Shown: positions 1 through 11,700 of the stretch, in pieces
Numbering within the stretch: position 1 is the first letter of the stretch
Layout: the number at the start of each line of letters is the position of its first letter
Source: Tanytarsus gracilentus
Taxonomy: Eukaryota; Arthropoda; Insecta; Diptera; Chironomidae
Direction of reading: 5' to 3'
Assembly: GCA_038502055.1 (NCBI GenBank)
Contig: JAXRKN010000040.1
Location: forward strand, 3,162,001 to 3,226,000
Length of the DNA stretch: 64,000 nt
Translations under genes and position numbers: made by a program
The notes under the pieces: generated by a model
Told to the model about the DNA's origin: nothing
Seen by the model: only the letters and a program-made list of their open reading frames with translations
The model's database searches: none

Positions 1-30
1 AATCTTAAGATTATTTTTTTTTAAATTTAG

Positions 31-742
31 ATTAGGCCGAAACGAAGAAGCAAAAGAAGTTTATCGAAAAGCAGCAGCCATGGGAATTTTTCTCTCAGAA
101 TTGCAGAGATCTCTTTATAACATCGATAGATTAAAATCCAAACCTTTTTGGACAAAAGTTGAGACAACCTACAAGGAGGATTTTGTGGAAATCTCAAAAT
201 ATTGGCAAATAATTAGAGACGAAGGTTTGAAACTTTTATCCAAAGATGGATTTTTTATTGACGAACAGGAAAATCTCAAAGACACAGGAGATTGGAAGCA
301 ATTTGAATTATTTGCACGTGGTATGCAGACCAAAAAATGTCATCAGGCACCAATTACTTGCAAACTCATTTCAAATTTTAAATCTGCTTCGAATTGTAAG
401 CGTGGCCAAGTTAAATTTAGTGTTCTTCATCCAAACACACACGTTCACTCACACTGTGGACCAACAAATACTCGCATTAGAGCCCATCTAGGCTTAAAAG
501 TCCCTGAAAATACATTTATTAGAGTAGCTGATGAGATAAAGTCATGGCAAGATGGAGAATGGCTCATTTTTGATGATTCATTTGAGCATGAAGTTTGGAA
601 TAATGCTTCAACAACGCGACTGGTGCTCATTGGTGAGATTTTAATTTCAAGGTTTTAAAAAATTTCATCTGTATTTTTTTTAGTTGATGTTTGGCATCCT
701 GATGTTACTCAATTGGAGAGAACAAGTCTAAGTTCAATTTAA
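31..742 (+). CDS. Asph: Aspartyl/asparaginyl beta-hydroxylase, C-terminal part (5' end outside window)
   Basis: This Fe(II)/2-oxoglutarate dioxygenase hydroxylates Asp/Asn in EGF-like domains in the ER lumen. Two exons are visible, 31-632 and 684-742, joined by a 51-bp GT-AG intron. The upstream acceptor at 29-30 shows that the gene continues before base 1. The first residues (LGRNEEAKEVYRKAAAMG) are TPR-like, as expected just before the catalytic domain. Catalytic signatures are visible: the HVHSHCGPTNTRIRAHLG block, which holds the first iron-ligand His and the 2-oxoglutarate-binding Arg region, and FEHEVWNNAS, which holds the distal His. The spliced C terminus (VDVWHPDVTQLERTSLSSI) matches the family ending, which supports exon 2. 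The unspliced reading frame instead runs to a stop at 658 and loses this conserved tail. Family assignment is secure. Isoforms such as junctin-like forms cannot be judged from this fragment. Confidence 0.95.
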
Positions 743-807
743 AACTCCAAAAAATTTGAATTCTCAACAAAGCATAAACCAAAAAATACCAAACTGTGCC
801 TCATTAG

Positions 808-813
808 AATAAA
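808..813 (+). terminator. Candidate poly(A) signal of Asph
   Basis: AATAAA lies 66 bp after the Asph stop codon. It faces the macoilin poly(A) signal on the other strand about 85 bp away, so the two transcripts end tail to tail in a short spacer. Confidence 0.55.
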
Positions 814-897
814 AGAAAAGATTTTAATTGAACTTTCGAGATTTCTTTCTTTTTTCAGTGGTTCATGGTCACATTCAAAAAAGTTGATAAGTTAATT

Positions 898-903
898 TTT
901 ATT
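898..903 (-). terminator. Candidate poly(A) signal of macoilin
   Basis: TTTATT on the plus strand (AATAAA on the minus strand) lies 77 bp beyond the macoilin stop codon. It is the nearest good signal in the convergent Asph/macoilin spacer. Confidence 0.5.
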
Positions 904-979
904 GAAACTAAAGAAATCAAAATGAATATCATGATTCACTCATCATTAATTGCAGAGAGATAAAGAGAGAGAGATAATT

Positions 980-3775
980 TTAACCGGCAAACGTGTCAGG
1001 CTGATGATGGTGATGATCCATGTTAGAAGACGATGCTGTCATGACAATTGAATTCATTTGAAAATGAGTATCGACAGGCATTACAGCCAAAAGTTGAGCT
1101 GTTTTTGCTTCAAGTTCTTCCAACTGCTTGTCCTTAGTGCGCAGATAGTCTAAAAATATTTTTTAAATTTTTAAATATTCATACTTTAACTTTCTAAGAT
1201 ATAACTTACTATCTTTTATCTCGAGTTGTCGGCGAGCTTCACCCAGTGCCGAGAATAAATCCAATTTGACTCTCGTTTCAGCTGAAAGGTTTTTCTCAAG
1301 AGTAGAATTTTTCTCTTGCATGACAGCCAATGCATTTTGAAGAGCATTATTTTGACTCTGATCTCGATTTCGTAGTTCATTCTCATATTTTCGCAGCTTT
1401 AAAATTGGTAAATAAAAAGTCAGATACAACAAATGGTGTAAAATTAAAATAAAATTACCTCTAGTTCAAGCATTCGATTCTGTTTTTCAGCATTGATTTT
1501 TACTTCATCCAGGAGCAAAAGATCTCGTCGTAATTTATTTATTTCGCCCTCTAAATGCATTTTCTTTATTTTACACGAGTCAGCACATCGCAACATAGAT
1601 GCCTTTTCCTCGGCTTGCTTCCGGAGTCTTTTCTCTTGATTAAGTTGTGTTTCTATTTGTTGTCTAGAACGTCGTTCTAGTGCTTGAACATCTAGGTACC
1701 TAAAAAAAGATTAATATTTTAATGCATTTTGTTATCGCAAAACTTGAAAGCGTTTTACTGTTTTTGCAAATCTTCGCACTCCTTTTGCTTTGACTGTAGG
1801 CATCCCTTGACATTCTCGTACTTTTGCCTTAGTTCCTGTTCCAACGACTTTGAAGTCTGTACCTCGGATTTAATTCTTTTCATATCTTGTTCCAACCGCT
1901 GACATTGCTCACAAACTCTCTTTTCACTACTTAGATTGTTGGACGATGTGTTTGGTTGATGAGTTTGATGATACTGTGAGTGCTGTTTATCGGATTTAGT
2001 TTTAGTTTTCTGACTAGGCGGATCAGTCGGTGCAGGAGGTGCAGAAGTTTCCTCGTAATCATTTGAGTCCTTAATAATTTTCTCCTTTTCGTACTCCTTT
2101 TTATTGGCAGTCGCGATATAAGTATTGTGGTCGTCAGTTTTATTTTTATATGGAGAGCACTTGCCGGGAACATTAACGTTAAGTTCTTTCATGGGATTGG
2201 CAATGCCATTCTGTATTTGATATGACGTTGAGTTTGTGTTTTTGACACTTTGCAAATTATTGAAATTCAAATGATTCGACGCTTTGCTACCCGCCGTGTT
2301 ACTCGACTTACTCAAAATCGCATTATTCGGTATGATTTCTTGAGGATGATGATTATTCTCTATTAGATGATTATTGTGACTATGATGTAGACAACCATTT
2401 TCTTTTTCTGCGTTTCTCTTTTGATTTTGTTGTTTTGAACCCGCCGCAGTATTTACATTCAACTGGTGATGATGTGGATGATGATGCTCAATAGATCCAT
2501 TGGAGCTACTTGTTTTATTCCCACTGTGCTGCTGCTGTTGCGATTGATTTTGTTGTTGAGTATTTTTACAAAGATTTAAAGGAGAAGAGGTGTTAAGTGA
2601 GTCGCCATTGACAATCTCAGTCTGTTGCTCATCACTCTTATTATTGATGTCCTCCTCATCTTGTGGAAGGGCTTGTTGCAGAAGCTGCATGTAAAATTCA
2701 TTTTCTTTGGCCACTTCACGTTGTTTCCGCTGTCGTATTCGGTAGCCTATCATAATCAATTTAACTTAAAGTCCTAATTGTAATATGAAAATCTAGTCAC
2801 TTACCTATGTAGCTTTTAAAACCAAAACCGAGCGTAACCATGGGATAGCCAATGCAATGTGCGGCAAACGGTCGACACAGATCCAAATGAGGAATATTTC
2901 GATTGTCCTTCCAACGAATTTTAGCCTCCATATAGACGAAAATCAACCAAAGTATAACAGTCGGTAGACATATTTTGTCTGTGTGAATCCAAACAAATTG
3001 AATCCAAACATATGTCGACGCAACCAAAAATATCCATTGGACAGGAATAAAAAATAAACATATTAAATCACTGGTGATACATATGCAAATAAAAAGGAAC
3101 GAGAATGCCTAAAAAGAAATTTAATCTTATTTTAGAGAGCACTTATGTTAATGATTTTAACATACCAGTCCTTTATACTTATATGAATCATAAACTGAGC
3201 GTAAAAGGAGCCAAAACGGCCAGAGGTATTCAACTCTATTGGAAAAAATGTATGTCATTTGTCAGCTGGTATAATTTTGCATGATTTTTACCTTATATCC
3301 GACATGTAATCACAAAAAATCACCGAAGCCCAAATTAAGATAATTTTAAGGTAGAAGAAGAACGTTGAGGAGCTAAAAAGAACGTGTAGAATAAAGATTA
3401 ATTTGTATTTTATAAACTTGAGAAAGCAACAACTGATGCTAAGAACGATAGCAAGAAAAATTAAAAACAATCGGGAATAGATGAAAGTTTTCATATTATG
3501 CAATTTCATTATCACATTGTTTATAAACATCATACGAGATGTTGTAAAGTCAAATCAAGGATCGCATTATAATCACAAGAAACTTGTTTGCGAACTTTTA
3601 TTTTAAAAAATGTGACAATATCTATTTCAACTTTTTTTTTGCATGAGATTTTCCAAAATGTCTTTTCTTCTTCTCCGGGTTTCGTGAAAATTTCAAATTA
3701 CCTATTTCCACTCAATCCATTATTTCGCTTAATTGTCCTCCTCAACTTGCCCGTTGCTTCTGTCCTTCGTTTCAT
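980..3775 (-). CDS. MACO1: Macoilin (ER multi-pass membrane and coiled-coil protein)
   Basis: Macoilin is a conserved ER protein of neurons involved in excitability and signalling. Coding exons on the minus strand are 3702-3775, 3292-3372, 3166-3235, 2805-3108, 1759-2746, 1459-1699, 1210-1396 and 980-1149. They total 2115 nt, or 704 aa; vertebrate macoilin is about 664 aa. The start MKRRTEATGKLRR in the separate 74-bp first exon matches the conserved MKRRN...KLRRP opening. Family blocks follow: RVEYLWPFW, SVYDSYKYKGL, DLCRPFAAHCIGYP, TLGFGFKSYIGYR and KENEFYMQLLQQALP. Several hydrophobic membrane segments lie in the first 200 residues. A low-complexity Q/H/N-rich middle (about residues 220-400) and a long coiled coil follow, including SAETRVKLDLFSALGEARRQ. 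The C-terminal tail ends in a His run (MDHHHHQPD). All introns are GT-AG. The identification is secure. Confidence 0.96.
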
Positions 3776-4189
3776 GATTTCGATAAAAATACGCGTATTT
3801 ATTCATGTAAAATTTCCAATTTTTCTCTTTTCGTTTTATTTTTCTATTTTTTGTACGTACTGCAAAAATACCCAGTCGACAAAAGAAAATTTCTTTTGCT
3901 GTTGGCCATGTGCGGACATCCTTATACTAATAGTTTGAAAAAAAAATTATTGAAACAGATCAAGTAACCTTGGAAATTTAATTAGTGAAAAATCACAGCA
4001 AAATTTAAAAAGATCATTTTCTGTGAAATTAATTAAAGTCAAAAATTAGCTTAAAAAATTTAAATTTTTCTAAAAGACAATTTATTTACTGGGTTGAAAG
4101 CTTAATTTCAAAACGTTAAAATTACGTTATAAAGTTCTAAGATAAAATAAATTTAAACTAATTCACTAAGACTTTATTTAAAATTGTTA
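3776..4189. other. Intergenic/upstream DNA of macoilin, no gene seen
   Basis: This is AT-rich DNA upstream of the macoilin start, with only short unsupported reading frames. It probably holds the macoilin 5' UTR and promoter, but no convincing core-promoter motif was found. Confidence 0.4.
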
Positions 4190-4194
4190 GGATC

Positions 4195-4953
4195 CACTAT
4201 GAGATAATTTCATTCAAACGTGCGAAGTTAAATTTCGAATACTAAGATCAAATTTTTTTTTGAGTAAAAAAATATTTTTTTTTGAAAATTTAATTTTTAT
4301 CAATTTTAGTTTTCTATCACTAAAATCAAATTTTAAGTTAACCCCAACCTCCTACTGAGCTGCAAACTAAAAAATAGTTAGCATCAATAAAGAAATTCAT
4401 TAGCCTATAATTTAACTTTCAATGATTAAAAGAATTTAATAAATTTTCTTGGAAAATATGCATTTTATTAAAGTGGAAATTGCCTAATTTCCGGCTTTTT
4501 CGGATCATTATATATATTAAATGGTTGCTCATGTATCTATCTAATTTTCTGATATTGTATGTCGGTTCTGTTCGGTTCGAGAAGTTTTTTAATGCTGAAT
4601 TTTACTAAATTTGAGGACCAAGCTTAATATTTCCTCTTTATTTCAAAATCTATTGATGCAGTTTGGTAGATATGACTTTTATCATTTAAAGTCTAATTAT
4701 CATCGAATGTTGAATGTGCTCACATTTAGAGATATTTCGACTTACACCAAAGGGTAATTTTGTATTGAAAATCACATAAAACCTCGTGGAGCTGGTAATG
4801 TTAAGGATACAATTTTCGAAATGATATTTTTTATTAGCTACGGTATCAAGTTTTTAATCGAGTAAAGGGAATTAATTTTAAAACAAACTTAAAGCTAAAT
4901 TTAACGAGTTTTAAAGAAACTTGCACACGATTGAATGAAATTATCTCATAGTG
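4195..4953. mobile_element. Non-autonomous Transib-like DNA transposon, 759 bp
   Basis: The two ends are inverted copies. The left end reads CACTATGAGATAATTTCATT from 4195. The right end is its reverse complement, ending at 4953. Identity is perfect over 23 bp and continues with a few mismatches to about 38 bp. The element is flanked by a perfect 5-bp duplication, GGATC, at 4190-4194 and 4954-4958. A terminal heptamer of the form CACWATG plus a 5-bp target duplication is the known signature of the Transib superfamily, whose transposase is related to RAG1. No open frame of 60 aa or more lies inside, so it cannot supply its own transposase. It sits between macoilin and shn, about 760 bp upstream of the shn start codon. 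Superfamily assignment rests on the ends and the duplication only. Confidence 0.72.
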
Positions 4954-5138
4954 GGATCTATGAAATTAATTAATTTTTAAGTTTCTGAATTGGGAATTAT
5001 AATTTCTAAAAAAAGCTTTATGCAATAAAATTTAAAATATAAAAACATAAATGTGTCTCAAGTATAGCAGCGCTGCGGCGTAGAGCATCGGAAATAAGAG
5101 CAACAATACAATCAAATTAAATAGACTGATTTATATAA

Positions 5139-5155
5139 ACACACACACACACACA
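5139..5155. repeat. (AC)n microsatellite
   Basis: A short AC dinucleotide run lies between the transposon and the shn start region. Confidence 0.8.
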
Positions 5156-5204
5156 TACAAGTACAAACAAGATTCAAATTGAGCTGTGTGGTATGTCAAA
5201 TTGT

Positions 5205-5716
5205 GCTGCTCTCTCAGTTCTCTTTCATACTTTGAAGTAAACGAACGCTACATTAAAATTCATTAGTTCCCTATATATATAGTTAAATTTTCTTATTTTT
5301 CGCGGTTTTGCGCGACAATCGCGTATGGACGAGTGTCAAAATGCATGATAGCGTAAAAAATAATAAATTAGTTAAGTGATTTCCAATTTGTGTCAAGTGA
5401 TTTTTAAGAAAAATTAAAATTTTAATAATTTTCTTATTGCTTAAAAAATAATATGGAATAAAAAAAAGGGAAACATTTAGTGAATGACGAGAATAATTTT
5501 GCACCTGAATTTTAGACTATTGTCAAAATGTTTAAGAAGAAATTAAAAATTATTAATTAATTATCGATTGTGCTCCTTTTCTGAATTTGTATTTTCTGTC
5601 GATTGTGTAATAAAAAATTGTGTATCTTAATAACTAAGCAGGAATATACACATAAAACATATTAGATAAGTTCAAAGGATATATCGTAATATTATCAAAA
5701 TATAAATATAAAGAAG
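5205..5716 (+). promoter_or_regulatory. Candidate shn promoter / 5' UTR
   Basis: A TCAGTT initiator-like hexamer occurs at 5214-5219 and a TATATATA run at about 5271-5280. Further on is a CpG-containing patch (TCGCGG, TGCGCGAC, ATCGCG) at about 5298-5325, which is unusual for this AT-rich DNA. The first shn coding exon begins at 5717. The exact transcription start cannot be fixed from sequence alone. Confidence 0.3.
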
Positions 5717-8700
5717 ATGGCTCGACGAAAAACAAGTAAGTAGTTTTCCACTTTCAATTTGTTTGTCTCTTTCTCTCTAAAATTAATTACATACATATAT
5801 ATATCTATGTGCATTTCTTGGGATTCTCTCCGATTCACCCTCAATTCATAGTGCTATGACGTCAGTTTTGTTATTATGACAAATAATTGAAAAAGTCTTT
5901 ACTCGTGTGTGCATGATGATGTACACATATTTCTGTTTTACGTATAAAAGAGAGTGAACGACTCGGCATTAAACTTACGTAAAAAAGAGGAATTCCAATA
6001 GAAGCTGAAACAATTGGTGAATTGCTTTCTCGCTTTATGTATAGGTGAATGAATGACGAGCATATATCTACTAACACACTCGCACGAGGCTAGCAATGTA
6101 CACGGGGAACTCTTTTCATTTTTAGCTTTTTTTTCTTGTTTCGTCGTCGTCGACGATGTTCTCGATGTGCTTTCATTTAAATTCTTTCGTTGTTGTTGTC
6201 GCTTCTCGCTCATGAAAAACTTGTTTTTGTGTGTGCTTAACGATAACAAGGGATCGCGAATCAAAATGAGAGATTTCCATTCTTAAACTCACTCTTTATT
6301 GAATAAAAAAAATTGGCATGAGGAAAATATTAAATAAAATAATTTCTTCAACTGCAGGTAAAATATGAAGAAAATATTTTAAATTGTAATGCATTGCGTC
6401 TCACTTGAAATGTAACAAAAATTATAATTAATTCAAATCGTCTAGTGAGATGCTATGTGTCTACGATCGCAATAATTTCGAGTTAATTACTCAATTATAT
6501 ATAGCGTATGTTACAAAAATGTGCACTCCTACAGTTGTATGCGATGTGTACATTCGGTTAACGTCATTTGCCGTTGTGTTCGCGTGATTTAAGCTTTTTC
6601 CTAGAAATTCCGTGATCTTAAGGCTAAGCACAGCGACGTCAAATGAAGAAGGAGAAATAAAAGAGAGAAATAGCAGTAATTTCAACAACAGTCCATAAAC
6701 AGGTGGTTTCTTCTTTTTCTCTCTCTCCTTCGTTCAACTCGAATTTCTCGAGAATTAAGAACCAGGTTGTTGTCGTCATCGCATCTTTCCTCTTCTCATT
6801 CAATTCTCTTGTTAAATGTTCAATTTTATACCTGCATATTTTTTGCGCAATTTTCCTTTCTTTCAATTCCTATCGAACACTTAAATTAAAGAGTTCGTTG
6901 CAGAGGAAAGTACCATTCGCGCGCATGTAAGCTAAACTTGTTTTTATCTCTTCCTTTTTCACTCTTTTTATTTTTCATCTGCCTTGCTTTGCGCTCTCTT
7001 TTCGAAAGAATATAGAATACATTTCTTGAAGGCACAAATTAATAAGATTGTGGCCGCCGCCACCGTGCTTCATCCTGAAAGCATTCACGTAACGACTTAT
7101 CATGAACGCTTTCTGTTTTTCATACATATGTGTATGCCCTCAGCTCCAAATCGTCGATGTGTTTGGATCATGGTGATGCTTCGTCGATACATCAAAAGAA
7201 AAACGATACGAAAACTTGTTTAAAATTTTGCCTTCTTTTTTTAAAATCATTAAATTGTGTAGCTCACAACTTGCGCAAAAAAGTTTTAACCATTTTTTTA
7301 TTTCCTTCAAATTTTGAATGCACGAGTTGTGATTCGCGTCAATTTTTACTTTTCACATATTTTCATTATTACATTAAAAATAACTTTTTTTTAAGAAGCA
7401 TAAATCTGAATTGATTAAATTTCACTTTAATGTCATCAGATTTTCTGTTAACACAATCAGGTTGTATTTAAAAAACATGATTCAGCAGGCAACATATTAC
7501 GAAAAAAAGCTGTTTCGTGCCTACATTTTTTTCTACAAAAGCATTTTAAGAAAATATGCAATTGCAAAATTGTTCAAGCCTGCAAAAAGTCTGATTCAAG
7601 TTCCATCACCAACTCACTTTTGTTCTTGAAACGAGTTTATGGCATTAACACCTCTCTTAATTTTTTTAAAACAGATTAAATTTTTAGATTTAATCATGGT
7701 TGTAATTTTGAAAGAAAAACTTTCTCGACAACGTGCATCAGAACTCTAGAAATTGCCTTGCATATCCATTTGGTGTTTTCCTTTCTTGCTTTTAACGTAC
7801 GTACATCACAGCAGTTACGTAGCTATAGGAGATTCCAAGATTTACTTTTAATTTCATTCCAAGAAAACTCAACTCTATATTTAAGTTAAAAACTTAAAAA
7901 ATAAAATGTGTAAGAGATGAAAAAGATATCAGTGTTTTAGTGATGATGACACAATATGTGAATGAAGCAAGGAAAAGGTTAAGTGATGAAAATAATCGTA
8001 ATAAAAAAATCGCACCAACATTGGTGTAAAAAGGCAATATCTTCACACCATGTAGCGTAGACAAACTGAATGTTCTTGTGATGATGAAGAAGAGAAGAAG
8101 AGAAAAATAATAATACAAAGACAGAGACATACTCAATCCGCTTGTTGAACGACGACCGAAAACACAGCAAGAGAGCTCAGGAAAAGAGAACGAGAAAGAA
8201 AATATTTTGTCGGAGCATTGCGACGCATTGGCGCCAAGAGGCTTGTTGTGAGTGGGATTGATATTCAAGTGGTGGTACTGGCTAAAAAATCTCACCTCTC
8301 GCTTTATCAGTTGCGAAATGAATATTCTTTAAAATTTCATATCAATATTTTATTTAAAACTTTTTAATATAGTTTGAAATCATGCTGTTATGCTTTTCGT
8401 TTTAAATGAACATTTCCTGGAATCTTTTTGCAGTAAAAATTTAAGATGCAAGCAACAATTTTCATATAAACCAGTCTACGGTACTAAAAATTTTTTATCA
8501 AAAATATTTGTCATCACCTTTAATCTCTATGGTGCCTAAAGAAAAAACTTGACTCGAATCGGATGAGTCATGTGTGCGTAAACATTCAAAGAAATCCACA
8601 ACCTTTATCTTTTCATTAAAATATCATCACACAATCCATATTATTTTAGTTCTCGAACATATCGTCAGAAAATTTTACAGGAAAGACGAATAAAGGAGAA

Positions 8701-11700
8701 AGTTTTAGGTATGCGCCATAACATTGAGAAGAAAATGTGCGAGGGCATGAGGGAGAGTGTGATAAAGTGAGTCAAGAAACAATTGGGGTTCGCTGAACGA
8801 GACGAAAGAAAAAATATTTATTCACATTTTCTTTTTTGCGCCTTTCCTAAGGATGTATCGAAAAGCCATGCGCTACACAGTGTGCGAGATGAACATACGA
8901 TGAGTGAATCATGAGAGTATAAGGAAGGGATGCTCGAGATTAAGTGTGAGGGTGGAAAGGATAAAGTAACGAATACCATAATATCGGAGTTTTCGAACCG
9001 TAAATACATTTTTTACATTTAAACTCTCTTTCTCACACACTTCTTAGAAAAAAAGCGAAAACTTCACCATTTAAAGAATGAAAAATTCAAATTTTTTTTT
9101 TCGTGTTGTATAAAATAAATTTTGTTTATCGATGAGCGGAGAAAAAAGCTTCAGATATTGAGGGAATCTCTTACCTGGCTAGCTGAAAGAAAGAAACGAG
9201 TTTCGAAAAAAAGAAACCCTAGAAAAATAAAAACAACAACAATACAGAAGAGGAAAATCCCTTTTTATGGTCCTCTTCTCTTATAAACCTGAACCTATTG
9301 TTTTGTTAGAATATCTGAACATATAGGACGGCTATTTTTTCTTTTTTACATTTTCTAAGAGCATAAAACATTATAACAAACACTTTACAGAGTGGCATAA
9401 AATAGATCAGCAATGCACTGCTTTTGTGTAGAGACGGAGTTCCTCATTTTACAAAATCATACACAAGATTAAATAATATTTATAGTCACATAAAAATTGT
9501 TGTGATTTTCTCTTCTTCAATTATTGAAGTGCGAAAATTTAAATTTCATGATAATTATTTCAAGGTTTATAAAACTATCAACAAATAAAGTCCATCAACG
9601 AAAAAAGTTGTTCTGAATAGTTTAATGTGTGAAATTGCCGAATGACGCAATTGACAAATTTCTAATTTTTTAAAATTAATTTGGTGATAATTAAAACTTT
9701 AAATATTTACTTTTTATCGTTCTCGTGTAAATCATATGATGATGCATTGAGTTTGCTGTCTCTGGGACACTTCCAAGAAATTTTTCCAAATTTGTTACAG
9801 ACTTTAAGTAAAATAACGAAGGATGGACAAAGCAAAAAATATATTGATGCTATAGTAGGTAGAAAATCCTAACGAGAGGGATATGCACTTGATCTTGGGG
9901 TGCCATTTCTCTTTTTTTTCTTTTACTTCTAATAGTTTTAAAATAAAATAATAAAATATATCTAGTGGTTATTTCGAACCAGAATTTTCAGAGGGTCTTT
10001 ACGAGAGACAATATAAATTTTACACTTGACTTTTCTATTGTCCTTTAAAAAAAGCAGGCAGAAAAATTCCTTCAAACACTATCGCTTTGGATGTAAAAGT
10101 CGTAAAAGTGGATTTTAAAAGTTGCAGTAAATGAAAAATCTTTGTACATACGTATTGAAGACACATTTGAACGAATAATTAAAAAGAGAAAAGTCAACAT
10201 AGTTATGCATGATTCAAGCATTAGAAAAAATGCTACTGATGCGTCATATGTCTCATGACAAAGAGTTTTTCCCCATTGCCAATAGCACACGATTCTTTTC
10301 CTTCTGTCGTCGTGCCAATTAAAATTCCCACCTTAATATAATCACGGCTCACTCTTCTTCCATAGTCGAAATTCCTTTTCTTTTCTCGTGCGTATTTCTA
10401 TTAATATCAACCTTAAGAATGTAAGACACACATACACACGCGTGTGTACCCACTTGAATACGAGATAAAAATAATCTTTTTCTGAGTGGCAAAAAAGACA
10501 ACTTGAAGTAATTAAATGAAACAAAAAGCACAATATACTAATCATACACTTTTAAAATTGAAACTTAAGTCTAGAGTAGTGCTTTCTAATAAAGAGGCTA
10601 TCCCAAAATAAATATTACTTTTCGTGAATATTCAATCATTTTCCAGTCTTTATTTTTTTAATTTTATTTTGACCCCGTGACGGTCGTTTGCACAGGTTGA
10701 AAAAATACAAAATTTAAGTCGAACATATCGCTTTTAAAATATTAAAGCAATGCAATGCAATTTTGAATTTTTTTGAAGACATTTCAAAAAGCAGATTCCT
10801 CGTGAAAAAGTTTTTGTTTATATAGCAGCAAAATAGTTTAAAAATAGATTTTAAAATTCATTGCTCGCATGATGATCATCGGAAAAGACTAGTGGGAAAC
10901 CCTCTACAGCTGTAGATGTGATATTAAATTTTCATTACATTTTTAGCTTTCTCTGATGCATGTCTGTAAAATTGTGATATCAAAAATGAGTGTAATGTAA
11001 TTTTTTTAAATATTTTTCTTCTTCTTTCAGAAACGAATTTGAAAAAAGCTCAAACGAGTACTTCAGCTGCCACAACAAAATTAATCAATAACAACAGCTC
11101 AACTATCATGAAAGGTACGATTCACAAAAATAATTATTGTAGTACGATTGTATTGACTCGATTGCACATTTTTGCGCGCAGTATACTCGTTGATAAGAAT
11201 TGACGTTCATACTTTGAACTTTAAGGTTTATCAGTTGTCTTTGCTGATGAAGTATTTAGTGATGATGATTCTCAACAATGACCTTTGATTAAAATTTTAT
11301 TTAATTTTCCTAATGCTCTCTATTTGAGACTCAAAAAAAAATTTAGCAACAGAATCTCAGTGAACGCCATGCAATAAAAATTAAAGAATGTGTCATTGAA
11401 AAACTTTTTCTCATTTTCATCATCATAAGTACAAATGGATTTTTTTGGCATGTTTCACGCGCGCATTTCTCGATTTTATTTTTAAATCTCGATCATGTCC
11501 CCGATCTTATGATATTTTTTAATTCTCGTATTTTAAAATCGCACACATGAAAATGTCTATGGAAGTCGTGAATCTTGCGAAAAATTCAAAAGAAAAACAC
11601 CGAAATTTTTTTTAATGACGATGAAATCATCATTATATAAAAACGAATGTAAACAAATCATCACCATAGTGTACATCGCCACACAAGCATTCACACGAAA

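Noticed and set aside
4560..4590. TpsiC-arm-like GGTTCGAGAAG as part of a tRNA
   Set aside because: No matching acceptor stem, anticodon arm or D arm around it. It lies inside the transposon-like element.
7894..8295. 133-codon frame on the minus strand in shn intron 1
   Set aside because: It is Ser/Phe/Leu-rich low-complexity translation of AT-rich intron DNA, with no domain, splice support or family resemblance.
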